Assembly: GCF_018531495.1 (NCBI RefSeq)
Contig: NZ_JAHDTI010000002.1
Coordinates: 496,001 to 560,000, forward strand
Source: Nonomuraea sediminis
Lineage (GTDB): Bacteria > Actinomycetota > Actinomycetes > Streptosporangiales > Streptosporangiaceae
DNA length: 64,000 bases
Direction: 5' to 3'
Of the stretch, positions 50,776-64,000 are shown piece after piece; positions within the stretch are counted from its first letter, which is position 1, and every line of letters starts with the position of its first letter. A program made the translations under genes and the position numbers. The notes under the pieces are model-generated. The model worked only from the letters and a program-made list of their open reading frames with translations, did not search any database and was not told the origin of the DNA.

Positions 50776-51663
50776 ATGCGAATATTTCCGGCCGCAGTGC
50801 TCCTCGTGCTCGCGGCGGCCTGCGGTTCCGTTCGAGCGCCGGTCGCTGCTGACGGGTTCGCGGACCGCGCCCGTGAGGTCGCCGAACGCTGGCAGAGCTC
50901 GGCGGAGCGCGAGCCCTGGATCGAGGGGTTCGTCCCGCTGCGGAACCTGACCGTGGAGCCCGATTGGGGACGCATGCCCCGGTGGGTCGGGCGGAGCACG
51001 ATCAACAGCGCCTGGAAGCTGGAGACAGCGCTCCCGGCCGAGGCGCCTGCCCCGGCCGAGCTGCGCTGGGCCGATGGGAGCACGCTGAGCGTGCCGGTCT
51101 TGGCGGCTACAGCTGCCTACGCCGGGCTCAGCAAGCCCAAGTCCTTCGTCGACGAGGAGTGCCCGGCCAAGGGCTGCCGGCCGCTGCGTGTGATCGGGGT
51201 CGCCCGGGGCGAGGCCACGATGCCCAGCAGCCGGGGGGACGTGCGGGTGCCTACGTGGGACTTCACCGTGAAGGGCTTGCCAGAGCCGTTCCGGCGGGTC
51301 GCAGTGGCCCCGGCCGCAATGGGCGGGGTGCCCAGGCCGCTGGTCGACGGGATCCAGGAGGTGAGCACCTATGAGGTGCGCGCGCCGGCTGAGCTCCAGC
51401 TGAGCTACATGCATGGCACCTGTGACACGACGTACGGCTCGCGCGTCTACGAGACGCCCGAAGCGGTAGTCGTGGACGTTGACATCCGGCGGGACGACGT
51501 AAATTTCTGCAACGCGATGGGGAAGACCGACCAGATCGACGTCGCGCTGCGCGAGCCCCTGGGCCGCCGGGTGGTGCTGGACTCCAGCAGCGGGGTCCCT
51601 CTGTTGTCGCGGAGCGACATCCACCTGGTCGAGTTCCAGAACTACGACCCGCGTCGCTCCTGA
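50776..51663 (+). CDS. Lipoprotein of unknown function
   Basis: 295 aa. Lipoprotein signal MRIFPAAVLLVLAAAC. The mature part is soluble, with Trp-rich strands (WKLETALPAEAPAPAELRWADG, VPTWDFTVKGLPEPF) and Cys pairs (DEECPAKGC, GTCDTT...NFCNAMG) that may form disulfides. No catalytic motif. Downstream genes are separate. Confidence 0.82.
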   Translation: MRIFPAAVLLVLAAACGSVRAPVAADGFADRAREVAERWQSSAEREPWIEGFVPLRNLTVEPDWGRMPRWVGRSTINSAWKLETALPAEAPAPAELRWADGSTLSVPVLAATAAYAGLSKPKSFVDEECPAKGCRPLRVIGVARGEATMPSSRGDVRVPTWDFTVKGLPEPFRRVAVAPAAMGGVPRPLVDGIQEVSTYEVRAPAELQLSYMHGTCDTTYGSRVYETPEAVVVDVDIRRDDVNFCNAMGKTDQIDVALREPLGRRVVLDSSSGVPLLSRSDIHLVEFQNYDPRRS

Positions 51664-51706
51664 CCCGGCGATACTCACTTGAGGGGCCGCAGCGCGGTGG
51701 ATCGAG

Positions 51707-51898
51707 ATGGACGACGACGAGGCCTCCGCCTGGCGCCAGGCATTGGACGGCCTGGAGGCCACCGGCAGGACGTTCCTCGTCTCGCGTTCGTGCCAGGGTG
51801 CCTACGCGAGTTTCCCAGTCCCGCCATACGTCTCTGGCCCGTTGGTGAGGGTGGGCTCCGGGCCGTGGGGTGAGCGGTTCGGGAGTCTTGATCGTTGA
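51707..51898 (+). CDS. Possible 63-aa protein upstream of GNAT
   Basis: MDDDEASAWRQALDGLEATG... is protein-like (acidic helix then SFPVPPYVSGPLVRVG strand) and its stop overlaps an in-frame TTG of the next gene. No RBS and no family; could be the end of a decayed gene. Confidence 0.4.
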   Translation: MDDDEASAWRQALDGLEATGRTFLVSRSCQGAYASFPVPPYVSGPLVRVGSGPWGERFGSLDR

Positions 51899-51924
51899 CG
51901 AGACCGCTGATTAGGTTGGACGGC

Positions 51925-52461
51925 ATGGCTGAGCTCGGATCCGTTGCCTGGCCACCCGACCCGATCAGGACCGAGCGGCTTGTGCTCCGTGAGCCCGAGG
52001 CTCGGGACCGTGCGGCGGTCATCGAGTTGTTCACCTCGTCCGAGGTGGGCACCTACATCGGTGGCCCTCGACCACGGGATGAGTTCGAGCGCGCGTTGCC
52101 CGCCGTGCCCAGGCGGCGCCCCGGCCTTTTCGTGGTCGATCTCGATGGGGCGATGATCGGCATCATCGAGATCGATCGGCGCGACGCCGAGCGTCCGGGT
52201 CACGTCCGTCCGGATGGCGGTGAGGCCGAGCTCGGCTACATGTTCCTGCCGCAGTCGTGGGGATACGGCTACGCCGCCGAGGCGTGCGCGGCGGTACTCG
52301 GCTGGGTCGCCGCCGCGCTTCCCGGCGAGCCGGTAGTGCTCTCCACCCAGACCGCCAACGACCGCTCGATGCGCCTCGCGGCGAAGCTGGGGTTCACCGA
52401 GGTGGAGCGGTTCGAGGAGTACGACGCCGAGCAGTGGTTCGGCGTGTGGTCCTCGGGATGA
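51925..52461 (+). CDS. GNAT-family N-acetyltransferase
   Basis: 178 aa. IRTERLVLREPEARDRAAVIELF at the start, LGYMFLPQSWGYGYAAEACAAVLGW (acetyl-CoA loop Q/RxxGxG/A as QSWGYGYA), ANDRSMRLAAKLGFTEVERF. RimJ/RimL-like, acetylating a protein N-terminus or small amine. ATG 51925 chosen; a coupled TTG at 51895 would add ten residues. Confidence 0.92.
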   Translation: MAELGSVAWPPDPIRTERLVLREPEARDRAAVIELFTSSEVGTYIGGPRPRDEFERALPAVPRRRPGLFVVDLDGAMIGIIEIDRRDAERPGHVRPDGGEAELGYMFLPQSWGYGYAAEACAAVLGWVAAALPGEPVVLSTQTANDRSMRLAAKLGFTEVERFEEYDAEQWFGVWSSG

Positions 52462-52828
52462 GCACGTGCTCATCGAGGCGCTTCGGACCGCCGGCCTTGA
52501 CCGGCCGTGCGTCCTGCCACGGATGTGCCGCGCCGCTCGCCGGCCGGTGAGTGGGCGCGCCAGAACACCGAACCCGACGTTGTGCCGGGCCCGCGAGTGG
52601 GCGCGCCAGAACGCCGAAGCCGACGTTGCTCGCACATCCGAGGCGCCGACAGCGCCGTGGGGGGCATCCGGATCGCGCCTTACGCGTCCGAGCCGCTGGC
52701 AGCGCCGTGGGGCATCCGGATCTCGTCCTGGCGGATGCGGTGGCTAAGGGTGTCGTCGGCGAGTTGGACGCGGAAGCCTGCCGCGCCCCCGTCGAGTCGG
52801 CCCGGCAGACTGGCAGAGAGGAATCACT
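52462..52828. other. Intergenic stretch with imperfect direct repeats
   Basis: GAGTGGGCGCGCCAGAAC..CCGAA.CCGACGTTG occurs twice (52547, 52594) and AGCGCCGTGGGG..CATCCGGATC twice (52650, 52699). No gene supported. Confidence 0.6.
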
Positions 52829-53338
52829 ATGAGTCAGGCGCTTGCCGGGTTAATGGGAGTCCTGGTCGGCTCGATCATCACGGCCATCGTGACGATCTAT
52901 GCAGAGCGCCAGAAGACCAAGCGCGAGGCAGCCCAGAGCGACCGGCAACACGAGCGTGAACGCCGATCGGCGCGAGACACGTTCCAGCGGGAGAGCATCC
53001 TCACTCTCCAGACCGCGGTTTCCGACCTCATCAAGTCGGTATATGCCGAGCTTGACAGGCTCATCGCCGCAGCGAAGGACACGGGCGAGTGGCCGGCTCG
53101 GAAGTGGGAGACGCCTACAGCTGTGGGGTGGTCGGCCGCGTTGCTGCTGCTGAAGTCGTCCCGAGCCCGGGTCTTCAGCGCGGAGATCCGCTCACTGGCT
53201 GCGGCGGTTGAGAAGGCGGCGGGCGACTCCATCTGGGCCGAGGGTCTGGAAGAGGCGGAACAGCACAGCAGGCGTCTGGAGCCGCTGCTCGACCGGTTCA
53301 ATGACGAGATAGCTCGTACGCTTCCGACGCTCTACTAG
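52829..53338 (+). CDS. Membrane-anchored coiled-coil protein, unknown function
   Basis: 169 aa. N-terminal helix LAGLMGVLVGSIITAIVTIYA anchors it; then a highly charged coiled coil (ERQKTKREAAQSDRQHERERRSARDTF region) and a helical remainder. This plan is frequent among small actinobacterial proteins without assigned role. Weak RBS AGAGAGGAAT upstream. Confidence 0.75.
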   Translation: MSQALAGLMGVLVGSIITAIVTIYAERQKTKREAAQSDRQHERERRSARDTFQRESILTLQTAVSDLIKSVYAELDRLIAAAKDTGEWPARKWETPTAVGWSAALLLLKSSRARVFSAEIRSLAAAVEKAAGDSIWAEGLEEAEQHSRRLEPLLDRFNDEIARTLPTLY

Positions 53339-53424
53339 CGCTACGGCACACGCGCCAGTCCGGGGACGGAAGGATCCTTGGCATGCGCTTCTCCGGGGGC
53401 CGTGCTAGCGGTGCCGATTCTTGA

Positions 53425-53532
53425 GCATCTGAGTGGGCCAAAAAGCTCGACCCCTCGCGGGAGTGGCTGAGCGGGCCAAAGCTCGGCCCTTCGCCCGAGT
53501 GGCTGAGCGGGCCACAGCTCGCCCCTCGCGTG
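53425..53532. repeat. 36-38 bp tandem repeat, three units
   Basis: Unit GTGGCTGAGCGGGCCAAAGC TCGGCCCTTCGCCCGA; units 2 and 3 start at 53461 and 53497. No reading frame with an RBS covers it. Confidence 0.8.
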
Positions 53533-53798
53533 GGTGCGGGCCGGTGGCTGTCAACAACCCGCAGGGCTACAGCCAGCAAGATCACCAGTTATCTGACCGA
53601 TATGCGGTATCAAACTCGACTCTATTGGTCAATATGGTCATAGGTGTTATCGGCGTGAAGACCGAAACCCTGGTTACGGGCATTCCGTTGGTGAGCAAGA
53701 TCCTTACGCGGCGTGACGAACGCCCTGGACGCAGGGGTGGGGTAGAGATCATCTTCCCAGCCAGCGAGGTCAACCACGCACCGACGTGCCCGCGGGCA
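53533..53798. other. AT-richer upstream region of the biosynthetic operon
   Basis: Nothing recognisable as a gene; base composition drops relative to both sides, consistent with a regulatory region. Confidence 0.4.
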
Positions 53799-53851
53799 GT
53801 GAAATTTCTTGATGCCCGAAACCTCCATTCCGACATCGGTTGAAATTTCAC
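53799..53851. promoter_or_regulatory. Inverted repeat upstream of the NRPS operon
   Basis: GTGAAATTTC (53799-53808) and GAAATTTCAC (53842-53851), perfect 10-bp arms 33 bp apart, just before a TTGACT box. Candidate operator for cluster regulation. Confidence 0.6.
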
Positions 53852-53854
53852 CTC

Positions 53855-53882
53855 TTGACTGACTTTCGGACAAAATAATAGG
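53855..53882 (+). promoter_or_regulatory. Candidate promoter of the NRPS-PKS operon
   Basis: TTGACT, 17-bp spacer, ATAGGA in a locally AT-rich stretch 130 bp before the first gene. Assigned by eye; the -10 is weak. Confidence 0.4.
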
Positions 53883-54012
53883 AATGGCGTGGCTTTAGGC
53901 TTAACCGATCCTCGCCAGGACGAACCCTGGCGAGCGACTCATGCTTCCTGCTGTCCGCGCGACGACCTCGCACGGCGCAGTGAACCGTCTGGGGGGGTGA
54001 CTTCGCGGAGCA

Positions 54013-55470
54013 ATGCGAGAGGACCATCTGTTACCAGAGACACCGTTCGCCTCGCTGACGCGATACCCGCCCGGCGCTCCGCTCCTGTTCTGCCTCCCCT
54101 ACGCCGGTGGTGACGTCTCCGCCTTCTGGGCGTGGAGGCAGGCGTTCGACGGAGTCTTCGATGTACGGGTGGTGATGCTCCCCGGCCGTGAAGGCCGGGT
54201 TGCTCAACCCGGGGCCCTCTCCCCGGAGCTGATCGCACGGTCCATCGCCGCCCACCACCGCACGCCGTACTCGATCTACGGGCACAGCATGGGCGGCCGG
54301 GTCGCCTTCGAGGTGGTACGCGAGCTGCGGCGGCTGGGCGTGCCGGCGCCCGAATGCCTCTACGTCGGCGCCGCGCACCCGCCGGAGCGCCAGGAGACGC
54401 TGGGACGGTGGACGGGCCTGGGCGACGAGGATCTGGTCGAGGAGCTGATCCACCGGCTGGGCGCGCCCGCGGAGTTACGGACGCAGCCCGAGGTCAAAGC
54501 GCTGCTCATCCCCGCGCTGCGGACGGACATGGAATGGCTGCGCCACTACCGCTTCACCAGGCAGGAGCCGCTCGACATCCCCATCGTCGCCTTCGCCGGC
54601 GCTCATGACCGCGAGGTCACCCACCCCGCGATGCTCGGCTGGGCCCGCCACACCTCCTCGACCTTCCGCCTGCACACGCTCGACGCCGCGCACCTCTTCC
54701 TCGCCACGCACGGCGACCAGGTGGCGCGGACGATCACGATGGGGCCCGAGCAGCGACCAGCCGCGGACGAGGTGCACGTGTGGCTGGCCGACCTCGCCGG
54801 ACTGCCTGAGCTGTGCGCGGCCGTCGGCGAGCTGTCGCCCAGGGAGGCCGCGCGGGCGGCCAGGTTCCGGCAGGAGGAGCACCGGCGCTGGTTCGTCGGC
54901 AGGTCGGTGCTGCTGCGGCGGCTGCTCAGGGAGTACGGGGTCGAGCCGGGCGTCGGCGAGCTGCGCACCCGGCCGGGCGGCAAGCCGCACACCGGGACCG
55001 AGCTCACCTACAGCCTCAGCCAGTCGGGCGGGCAGGTGCTCGTCGCGCTCGCGACGGACCGGGAGGTGGGCGCCGACCTGGAGCGCTTCCGCCCGCTGGC
55101 CAACGAGCAGGCCTTCTTCGAGGGCGCGCTGGACGAGCGGGAGCGCGACGAGTTCGCCGCACTGCCGGAGGAGCTGCGGTTGCACAGCGCACTGCGCACA
55201 TGGACGGCGAAGGAAGCGGTGCTGAAGGCGACCGGTGACGGGCTGCGGGTGGATCCGGCGCTGTTCGGGTTCGCCGGGCAGCGTCCGGGCGCGACGTGGG
55301 TGCCGGAGACGGCGCCCGAGGTGGCGCGGCTGGCGGAGTGGCGGGTGACGCACCTGCCGCTGGGCCGGGCGATCGCCGCGATCGCCGTCCGCGAGCCGCG
55401 GTTTTTGCTGCGTTTCGAGACGGTACGGCAAGGCCGGCTGGTACGGCAGGGCGTGGAGGCCGCAGGATGA
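54013..55470 (+). CDS. Type II thioesterase - 4'-phosphopantetheinyl transferase fusion
   Basis: 485 aa in one frame. Residues 1 to about 240: type II thioesterase (GAPLLFCLPYAGGDVSAFW, nucleophile YGHSMGGRVAFE at about 91, Asp in FAGAHDREV, His in DAAHLFLATH), which clears mischarged carrier proteins. From about 255: Sfp-type PPTase (RRWFVGRSVLLRRLL, KPHTG, metal motif GADLERFRP, WTAKEAVLKATGDGL), which attaches phosphopantetheine to T/ACP domains. Separate genes in most clusters. RBS for ATG 54013 is poor (GGAG only 2 bp away). Its stop overlaps the NRPS start (ATGA). Confidence 0.92.
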   Translation: MREDHLLPETPFASLTRYPPGAPLLFCLPYAGGDVSAFWAWRQAFDGVFDVRVVMLPGREGRVAQPGALSPELIARSIAAHHRTPYSIYGHSMGGRVAFEVVRELRRLGVPAPECLYVGAAHPPERQETLGRWTGLGDEDLVEELIHRLGAPAELRTQPEVKALLIPALRTDMEWLRHYRFTRQEPLDIPIVAFAGAHDREVTHPAMLGWARHTSSTFRLHTLDAAHLFLATHGDQVARTITMGPEQRPAADEVHVWLADLAGLPELCAAVGELSPREAARAARFRQEEHRRWFVGRSVLLRRLLREYGVEPGVGELRTRPGGKPHTGTELTYSLSQSGGQVLVALATDREVGADLERFRPLANEQAFFEGALDERERDEFAALPEELRLHSALRTWTAKEAVLKATGDGLRVDPALFGFAGQRPGATWVPETAPEVARLAEWRVTHLPLGRAIAAIAVREPRFLLRFETVRQGRLVRQGVEAAG

Positions 55471-58400
55471 CGCTCCTCAGCAGTTTGATCACGGCCCAGG
55501 CCGCGAGGACTCCGGACGCCCCGGCGGTCCGGCAGTGGGACAGCGTGCTGACCTACGCCCAGCTGGTCGAGCGGGCGGGGGCGCTGGCGGCGCGGCTCCA
55601 GGAGCTCGGCGTCGGGCCGGAGAGCCGGGTGGGCGTGTGCAGCCGCCGTACCCCGCTGATGCCGGTGGCGGTGCTCGGCATCCAGCTCGCGGGCGGGGCG
55701 TGGCTGCCGCTGGATCTGGGGCATCCGCGCAAGCGGCTGGAGGAGGTGCTCGACGACGCCGGGGTCGAGGTGGTCGTCGTCGACGAGCGCGGCGCGGAGC
55801 TGCTGGAGGGCTGCGGGCGCGCGCTCGTGCACGCGGACCAGCCCCACCGAGCCGCGCCGCCGAACCGCGCCGTTCCAGGAAACGCCGCGCACGTGATCTA
55901 CACCTCCGGTTCCACCGGGCGGCCCAAGGGTGTGGTCGTGAGCCACGCCAACGTGGTCGCCTTCGTCACCTCGACGGTCGCGCACTTCGCGCTGGACGCG
56001 AGCTGCCGCTCCTTCGCCTTCTCCGCGCTGGGCTTCGACGCCTCGGTGTTCGACATGCTGGTCCCGCTGGCCTCCGGCGGCTGCGTGCAACTGGTGCCGG
56101 ACGAGGACCGCGTGGATCCGGCCCGGTTGCAGCGCTTCCTGGAGGAGCACGACGTCACCTACGGGTTCCTGCCGCCCGCGGTGCTCCCGCTGGTGGAGCC
56201 GGGCCGCCTGCCGTACCTGCAGGACGTGATGACGGCGGGCGAGCCGCCCGGGCCCGAGCAGGTGGCCCGGTGGTCGGCGCACGCGCGCTTCCACAACTGG
56301 TACGGCCCGACCGAGTCGACCGTCACCGTGGTGGGCGGCCAGTTCGAGGGTGTGTGGGAGCGGCCGCTGCCGATCGGGCGGCCGCTGCGCGGCTGCCGGG
56401 CGCACATCCTCGACGAGGACCTGAACGAGTGCCCGCCGGGCGTGCCCGGCGAGCTGTGCATCGGCGGGCCGCAGATCAGCCGCGGGTACGTGGGCAGGCC
56501 GGGGCTGACGGCCGAGCGGTTCGTGCCCGACCCGTTCTCGGCGGAGCCGGGCGCGCGGTTGTACCGGACCGGCGATCGCGTGGCGTGGCAGGAGGACGGC
56601 CAGATCGCGTTCATGGGCCGCCTCGACCGCCAGGTGAAGGTCCAGGGGCAGCGGGTGGAGATCGGCGAGGTGGAGTCGACACTGCGCGCCCATCCCCGGG
56701 TGCTGCAGGCGGTGGTGGACTTCGCGGGCGAGCTGGTGGCCTACGTGACACCCGAGGACGCGCCCGACCTGGCCGAGCTGCGCGAGGATCTCGCGGTACG
56801 GCTTCCGCCGTACATGCTGCCGACCCGGCTGGTACGGCTGGCCCTCCTGCCGCTGAACGCCTCGGGCAAGGTCGACCTCGCCACGCTCAGGACGCACTCC
56901 CGGCGGGAGCAGGGAACGGGGACCGGGCTGGCCGGGATCTGGACGCGGGTGCTTGAGGCGCCCACCCCGGACGACGGGGACGACTTCTTCGAGCGCGGCG
57001 GGCACTCGCTGCGGGCGATGCGGCTGGTGGCCGCGGTGCGCGCGGAGCTGGGCCGGGCGGTGTCGGTCGAGGACGTGTACGCGCGCAGGACCTACGGCGA
57101 GCTGCGCGAACTGGTGGAGCGCGCGCCGCGGGTGACCGCTGCCGTGCCGCCCACCCGGAGCCCTGCCGCGCTCTCCCCCGCCCAGCGCCGGATGTGGTTC
57201 GTCGAGCAGCTGGCGCCGGAGTCCGCCGCGCACAACATCGCGATGGCCGAGCGGATCCGCGGCCCGCTCGATGTCGCCGCGCTCCAGCGCGCGCTCACGG
57301 CCGTGGTGACGGTCCACGAGGCGTTGCGCTGGCGGGTGGGCGCGCGCGACGGGATCCCCGAGGTGACGGTCGCGCCGCCGGGCGAGGTGCCGCTGCCGAT
57401 CGACGACCTGTCCCCAGCTGAACTGCCCGTGGCGCTGCAGGCGGAGGCGCGGGCACGCTTCGACCTGGCCGCCGGACCGCTGCTGCGGGCGCGGCTCATC
57501 CGGCTCGCCCCGGACGAGCACGTGCTCTGCCTGACCGCGCACCATCTGGTGTTCGACGGCTGGTCGCAGGACGTGCTCTACCGGACCCTGACCGCCGCCT
57601 ACCGCGGCGAGCAGGTCGAGGCGCCCGAGCACGGCTTCGCCGACTACGTGGGCTGGCTGCGCGCGCACAGCGACAGCCAGCTGCTGAGCTGGTGGCGGGA
57701 GCACCTGCGCGATGCCCCGATGGTGCTGGATCTGCCGAGGGATGCGGCCAGGCCGCCCGCGCAGACCTTTCACGGCGCCTCCTGCCGGGGCGAGCTGGAC
57801 GCGACACTGGGCAAGCGGGTGGCCGAGCTGGCCGCGCGGCTGGGGACCACGCCGTACGCGGTGCTGCTCGCGGCCTTCGGCCGGCAGCTGTCCGGGCTGT
57901 CGGGTCGTGACGACCTGGTGGTGGGGGCCGCGTACGCGGACAGGCCGCACGTGGCGTTCGAGTCGCTGGTGGGGATGTGCGTGCAGGTCCTGCCGCTGCG
58001 GCTGCGCCCGCGAGGAGACTTCGCGGAGCAGGTGACGGCGTGCGCGGCCGAGCTGGGCGCGGCGATCAGGCACCGGGACGTGCCGCTCGGGCAGCTGCTT
58101 GAGTCGCTGCGGCTGCCGCGCGACCTGAGCCGCAACCCGATCACGCAGGTCATGTTCAACATGTACAACTTCGCGGAGGCCCGGCTGGAGCTGGCCGGTT
58201 GCGTGAGCGAGACGTTGCGGCCCGGGCTGCCGGGGGCGCTGTTCGACCTGACCATGTACGTGAGCGAGCAGCGCGACGGTTACGCGCTCGACCTGGTCTA
58301 CAACCCCGACCTCTATACGGCCGAGCGCATGGCGGCGCTGGTCGACGGCTACGTCGAGCTGCTCGACGAGCTGCTGACCGGGCAACCGGCCCCGGAGCTC

Positions 58401-60070
58401 CCCGAGGCGGAGCTGCCGGGGTGGGACGGGCCTGGACTGCTGGAGCTGGTCGGCGACGCGTACGCGCGGACGCGACGGCAGACGGAGGCGGCGCTGCGTG
58501 ACAAGGGTGTCGAGGCGGGGGACGTGGTGGCCGTCGTCGCGTCCCGGGTGCCGGACCTGCCGGGGGCCCTGCTCGGCGTGCTGGCGGCGGGAGCGAGGTG
58601 GGTGGTGATCGACTCCGCCTATCCACCGGCCGTGCAGGACAGGCAGATCGCCGCCGCGGGAGCCCGGGCGGTCATCCGGGACGGCGAGATCGTGCTGCGC
58701 GACGGCACCGCGCGCCTGCCGGGTTCCGGATACCTCTCGATGACCTCGGGGACCACGGGCGATCCCAAACCGGTCGTCACCGAGGAAAGGCCGCTGGCCC
58801 ATTTCATCTCCTGGTATATCCGGCATTTCGGCATCGTGGCGGAGGACCGGTTCGCGCTGCTGTCGGGGCTGGCCCACGATCCTGCGCTGCGCGACATATT
58901 CGTGCCCGCCGCGGCGGGCGCGGAGCTGTTCGTGCCCGATCAGGAGCTGACCCGCGATCCCGCCAAGCTCGCCGGCTGGCTGCGCGAGCACGCGATCACC
59001 GTCCTGCACCTGACGCCACAGCTCGCGGCGATGCTGGCAGGCACGGCTGTCACGCTGCCCGACGTACGGCTGGCCGGCGTGGGCGGCGACCGCTTGACCG
59101 GCGCGGAGGCCCGCAGGCTGCGCGCGCTCCTCCCTCATGCCCGGCTCGTCGCCTGCTACGGCACGACCGAGACGCCGCAGGTGCACGCGTGGCACGAGCT
59201 CGCCGAGCCGTACCCGGAGATCGTGCCGATCGGGCGGCCCGTCGAGGGCAGCGAGATCATCGTGGTGGCGCCGGACGGCAGGCGGGCCAGGGTGGGCGAG
59301 CTCGGCGAGGTGGTCGTCCGCAGCCGCCACCTCGCCACTGGCTACCTGGATCCGGCGCTGACCCGCGAGCGCTTCGACGGCGACCGGTTCCGCACCGGCG
59401 ACCTCGGGCGCCTCAACCCCGACGGCACGATCACCCCCGCGGGGCGCGCCGACGACCAGGTGAAGGTGCGCGGCTTCCGGGTCGAACTGGGCGAGGTGGA
59501 AGCGGCGCTCGCCGCCTGCCAGGACGTGCGGGCCGCCGCAGCCAGGGTCGAGGGCGGCACGCTCACCGGCTACGTAGTGCCCGCCCGGCCCGGGCTGGCG
59601 GCGCACCGGGTGCTGGAGGAACTGCGCCGCGTGCTGCCCGAGCACGCCGTACCCACCGAGGTGGTGGCGCTGCCCGCGCTGCCGCTGACGCCCAACGGCA
59701 AGGTGGACCGCGCCGCGCTGCGCGGGCGGCCGGTCGAGCAACCGCAGGCGAACGGCCGGCTCGACGGTCCCACGCAGAAGACGGTCGCCCAGGTATGGCA
59801 TGCCGTGCTGGGCGTGCCGCGGCTCGGCCCCGACGACAACTTCTTCGAGATCGGCGGCCACTCGCTGGCGATGGCCGCCGTACAGGCGCGGCTGAAGGCG
59901 GCGACTGGACGCGAGATCCCGATCGTGGAGCTGTTCAGGCATCCCACGATCAAGGCGCTCGCCGCGCACCTCGACGGCGGGGGCGGCAGCCCGGGGCTGG
60001 ACCGGGCCGCGCGCCGTCTGGCCGTACGGCGAGACAGGTTGAGGAACCGCAACGGGAAAGGGACTACCCC

Positions 60071-60074
<4 letters not shown>
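55467..60074 (+). CDS. Nonribosomal peptide synthetase, A-T-C-A-T
   Basis: 1535 aa. A1 about 1-490 (YTSGSTGRPKGVVVSH, YGPTEST, YRTGDRV, NASGKVD). T1 near 514 (DDFFERGGHSLRAM). C about 565-975, LCL-like start SPAQRRMWFVEQL, active His in AHHLVFDG near 692. A2 about 990-1435 (SMTSGTTGDPKPVV, GLAHDPALRDIF, CYGTTETPQ, FRTGDLG, TPNGKVD). T2 near 1467 (DNFFEIGGHSLAM). No epimerase, methylase or TE. Approximate specificity residues by eye: A1 D-A-F-F-M-A-W-V-T-K, A2 D-P-R-H-A-V-C-Q-V-K; I do not assign substrates. Starting with A1 marks a loading module. Overlaps the PKS gene by 4 bp. Confidence 0.94.

Positions 60075-64000
<3,926 letters not shown>

Noticed and set aside
55008..59969. Very long open frame on the minus strand opposite the NRPS gene
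   Set aside because: High-GC codon bias leaves the antisense third frame open. The plus frame contains complete A, T and C domains, while the antisense product is low-complexity Arg/His/Gln/Pro without any motif.

Overview
The window is high-GC DNA with densely packed genes, long spurious open frames on the opposite strands, GTG/TTG starts and ATGA-type start/stop overlaps. It looks like a filamentous actinomycete. A long eight-repeat chaplin, a fused MFS-thymidylate kinase, RicT, DUF5703 and DUF1062 proteins, and a hybrid NRPS-PKS cluster all fit; Streptosporangiales (for example Nonomuraea-like) is my inference, not a measurement.

Layout. 1-2.4 kb: minus-strand efflux operon (lipoprotein, membrane-fusion/peptidoglycan-binding adaptor, ABC ATPase, start of a permease). 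2.8-9.1 kb: a phospholipase C C-terminal remnant, a Tat-exported PHP metallohydrolase, two methyltransferases, DUF4240. 9.18-11.94 kb: a decayed integrated element bounded by a 46-bp duplication of the tRNA-Thr(CGT) 3' end; it carries a frameshifted tyrosine integrase and a secretion-signal-free repeat protein. 12-18.7 kb: tripeptidyl-aminopeptidase-like lipoprotein, cyclase-family protein, GH16 glycosidase, and a small family of Trp/Arg/His-rich peptides (two intact, one decayed), then RicT. 18.8-26 kb: ECF sigma factor with a membrane partner bearing an FtsX-like ectodomain, S8 protease, alpha/beta hydrolase, ArsR regulator, a frameshifted small gene, DUF1062. 26.2-37.7 kb: replication/housekeeping block (holB, MFS-tmk, XRE regulator, topA, DUF5703) followed by the chaplin, a membrane protein and an M20 peptidase.

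37.84-50.72 kb: tRNA-Leu(GAG) followed by a mosaic of serial integrations. The tRNA 3' end recurs at 40.91 and 47.37 kb, and C-terminal remnants of a related large serine recombinase occur at 37.9, 47.4 and 50.6 kb. A tRNA-Gly(CCC) 3' half and a second copy of its anticodon-loop core lie at 39.42 and 40.82 kb next to another integrase remnant. The cargo consists of small catabolic/stress cassettes: SRPBCC-ArsR-SRPBCC-VOC, an ECF41 sigma with an epimerase, HxlR with DUF1761, and AraC with SDR and hydrolase.

50.8-53.4 kb: unremarkable lipoprotein, GNAT and coiled-coil genes separated by short minisatellites. 53.8-64 kb: start of a biosynthetic operon with overlapping genes: a type II thioesterase fused to an Sfp-type phosphopantetheinyl transferase, an A-T-C-A-T NRPS, and a KS-AT-KR PKS that runs off the window end. 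The fusion protein supplies both carrier-protein activation and editing; the NRPS would make a dipeptidyl chain that the PKS extends with one (probably malonyl) unit and ketoreduces.

The least explained item is the peptide family at 15.0-17.8 kb: tiny genes with near-identical leaders, UTR hairpins and terminators but very different, extreme core compositions. No modification enzymes sit beside it, so its role is open.
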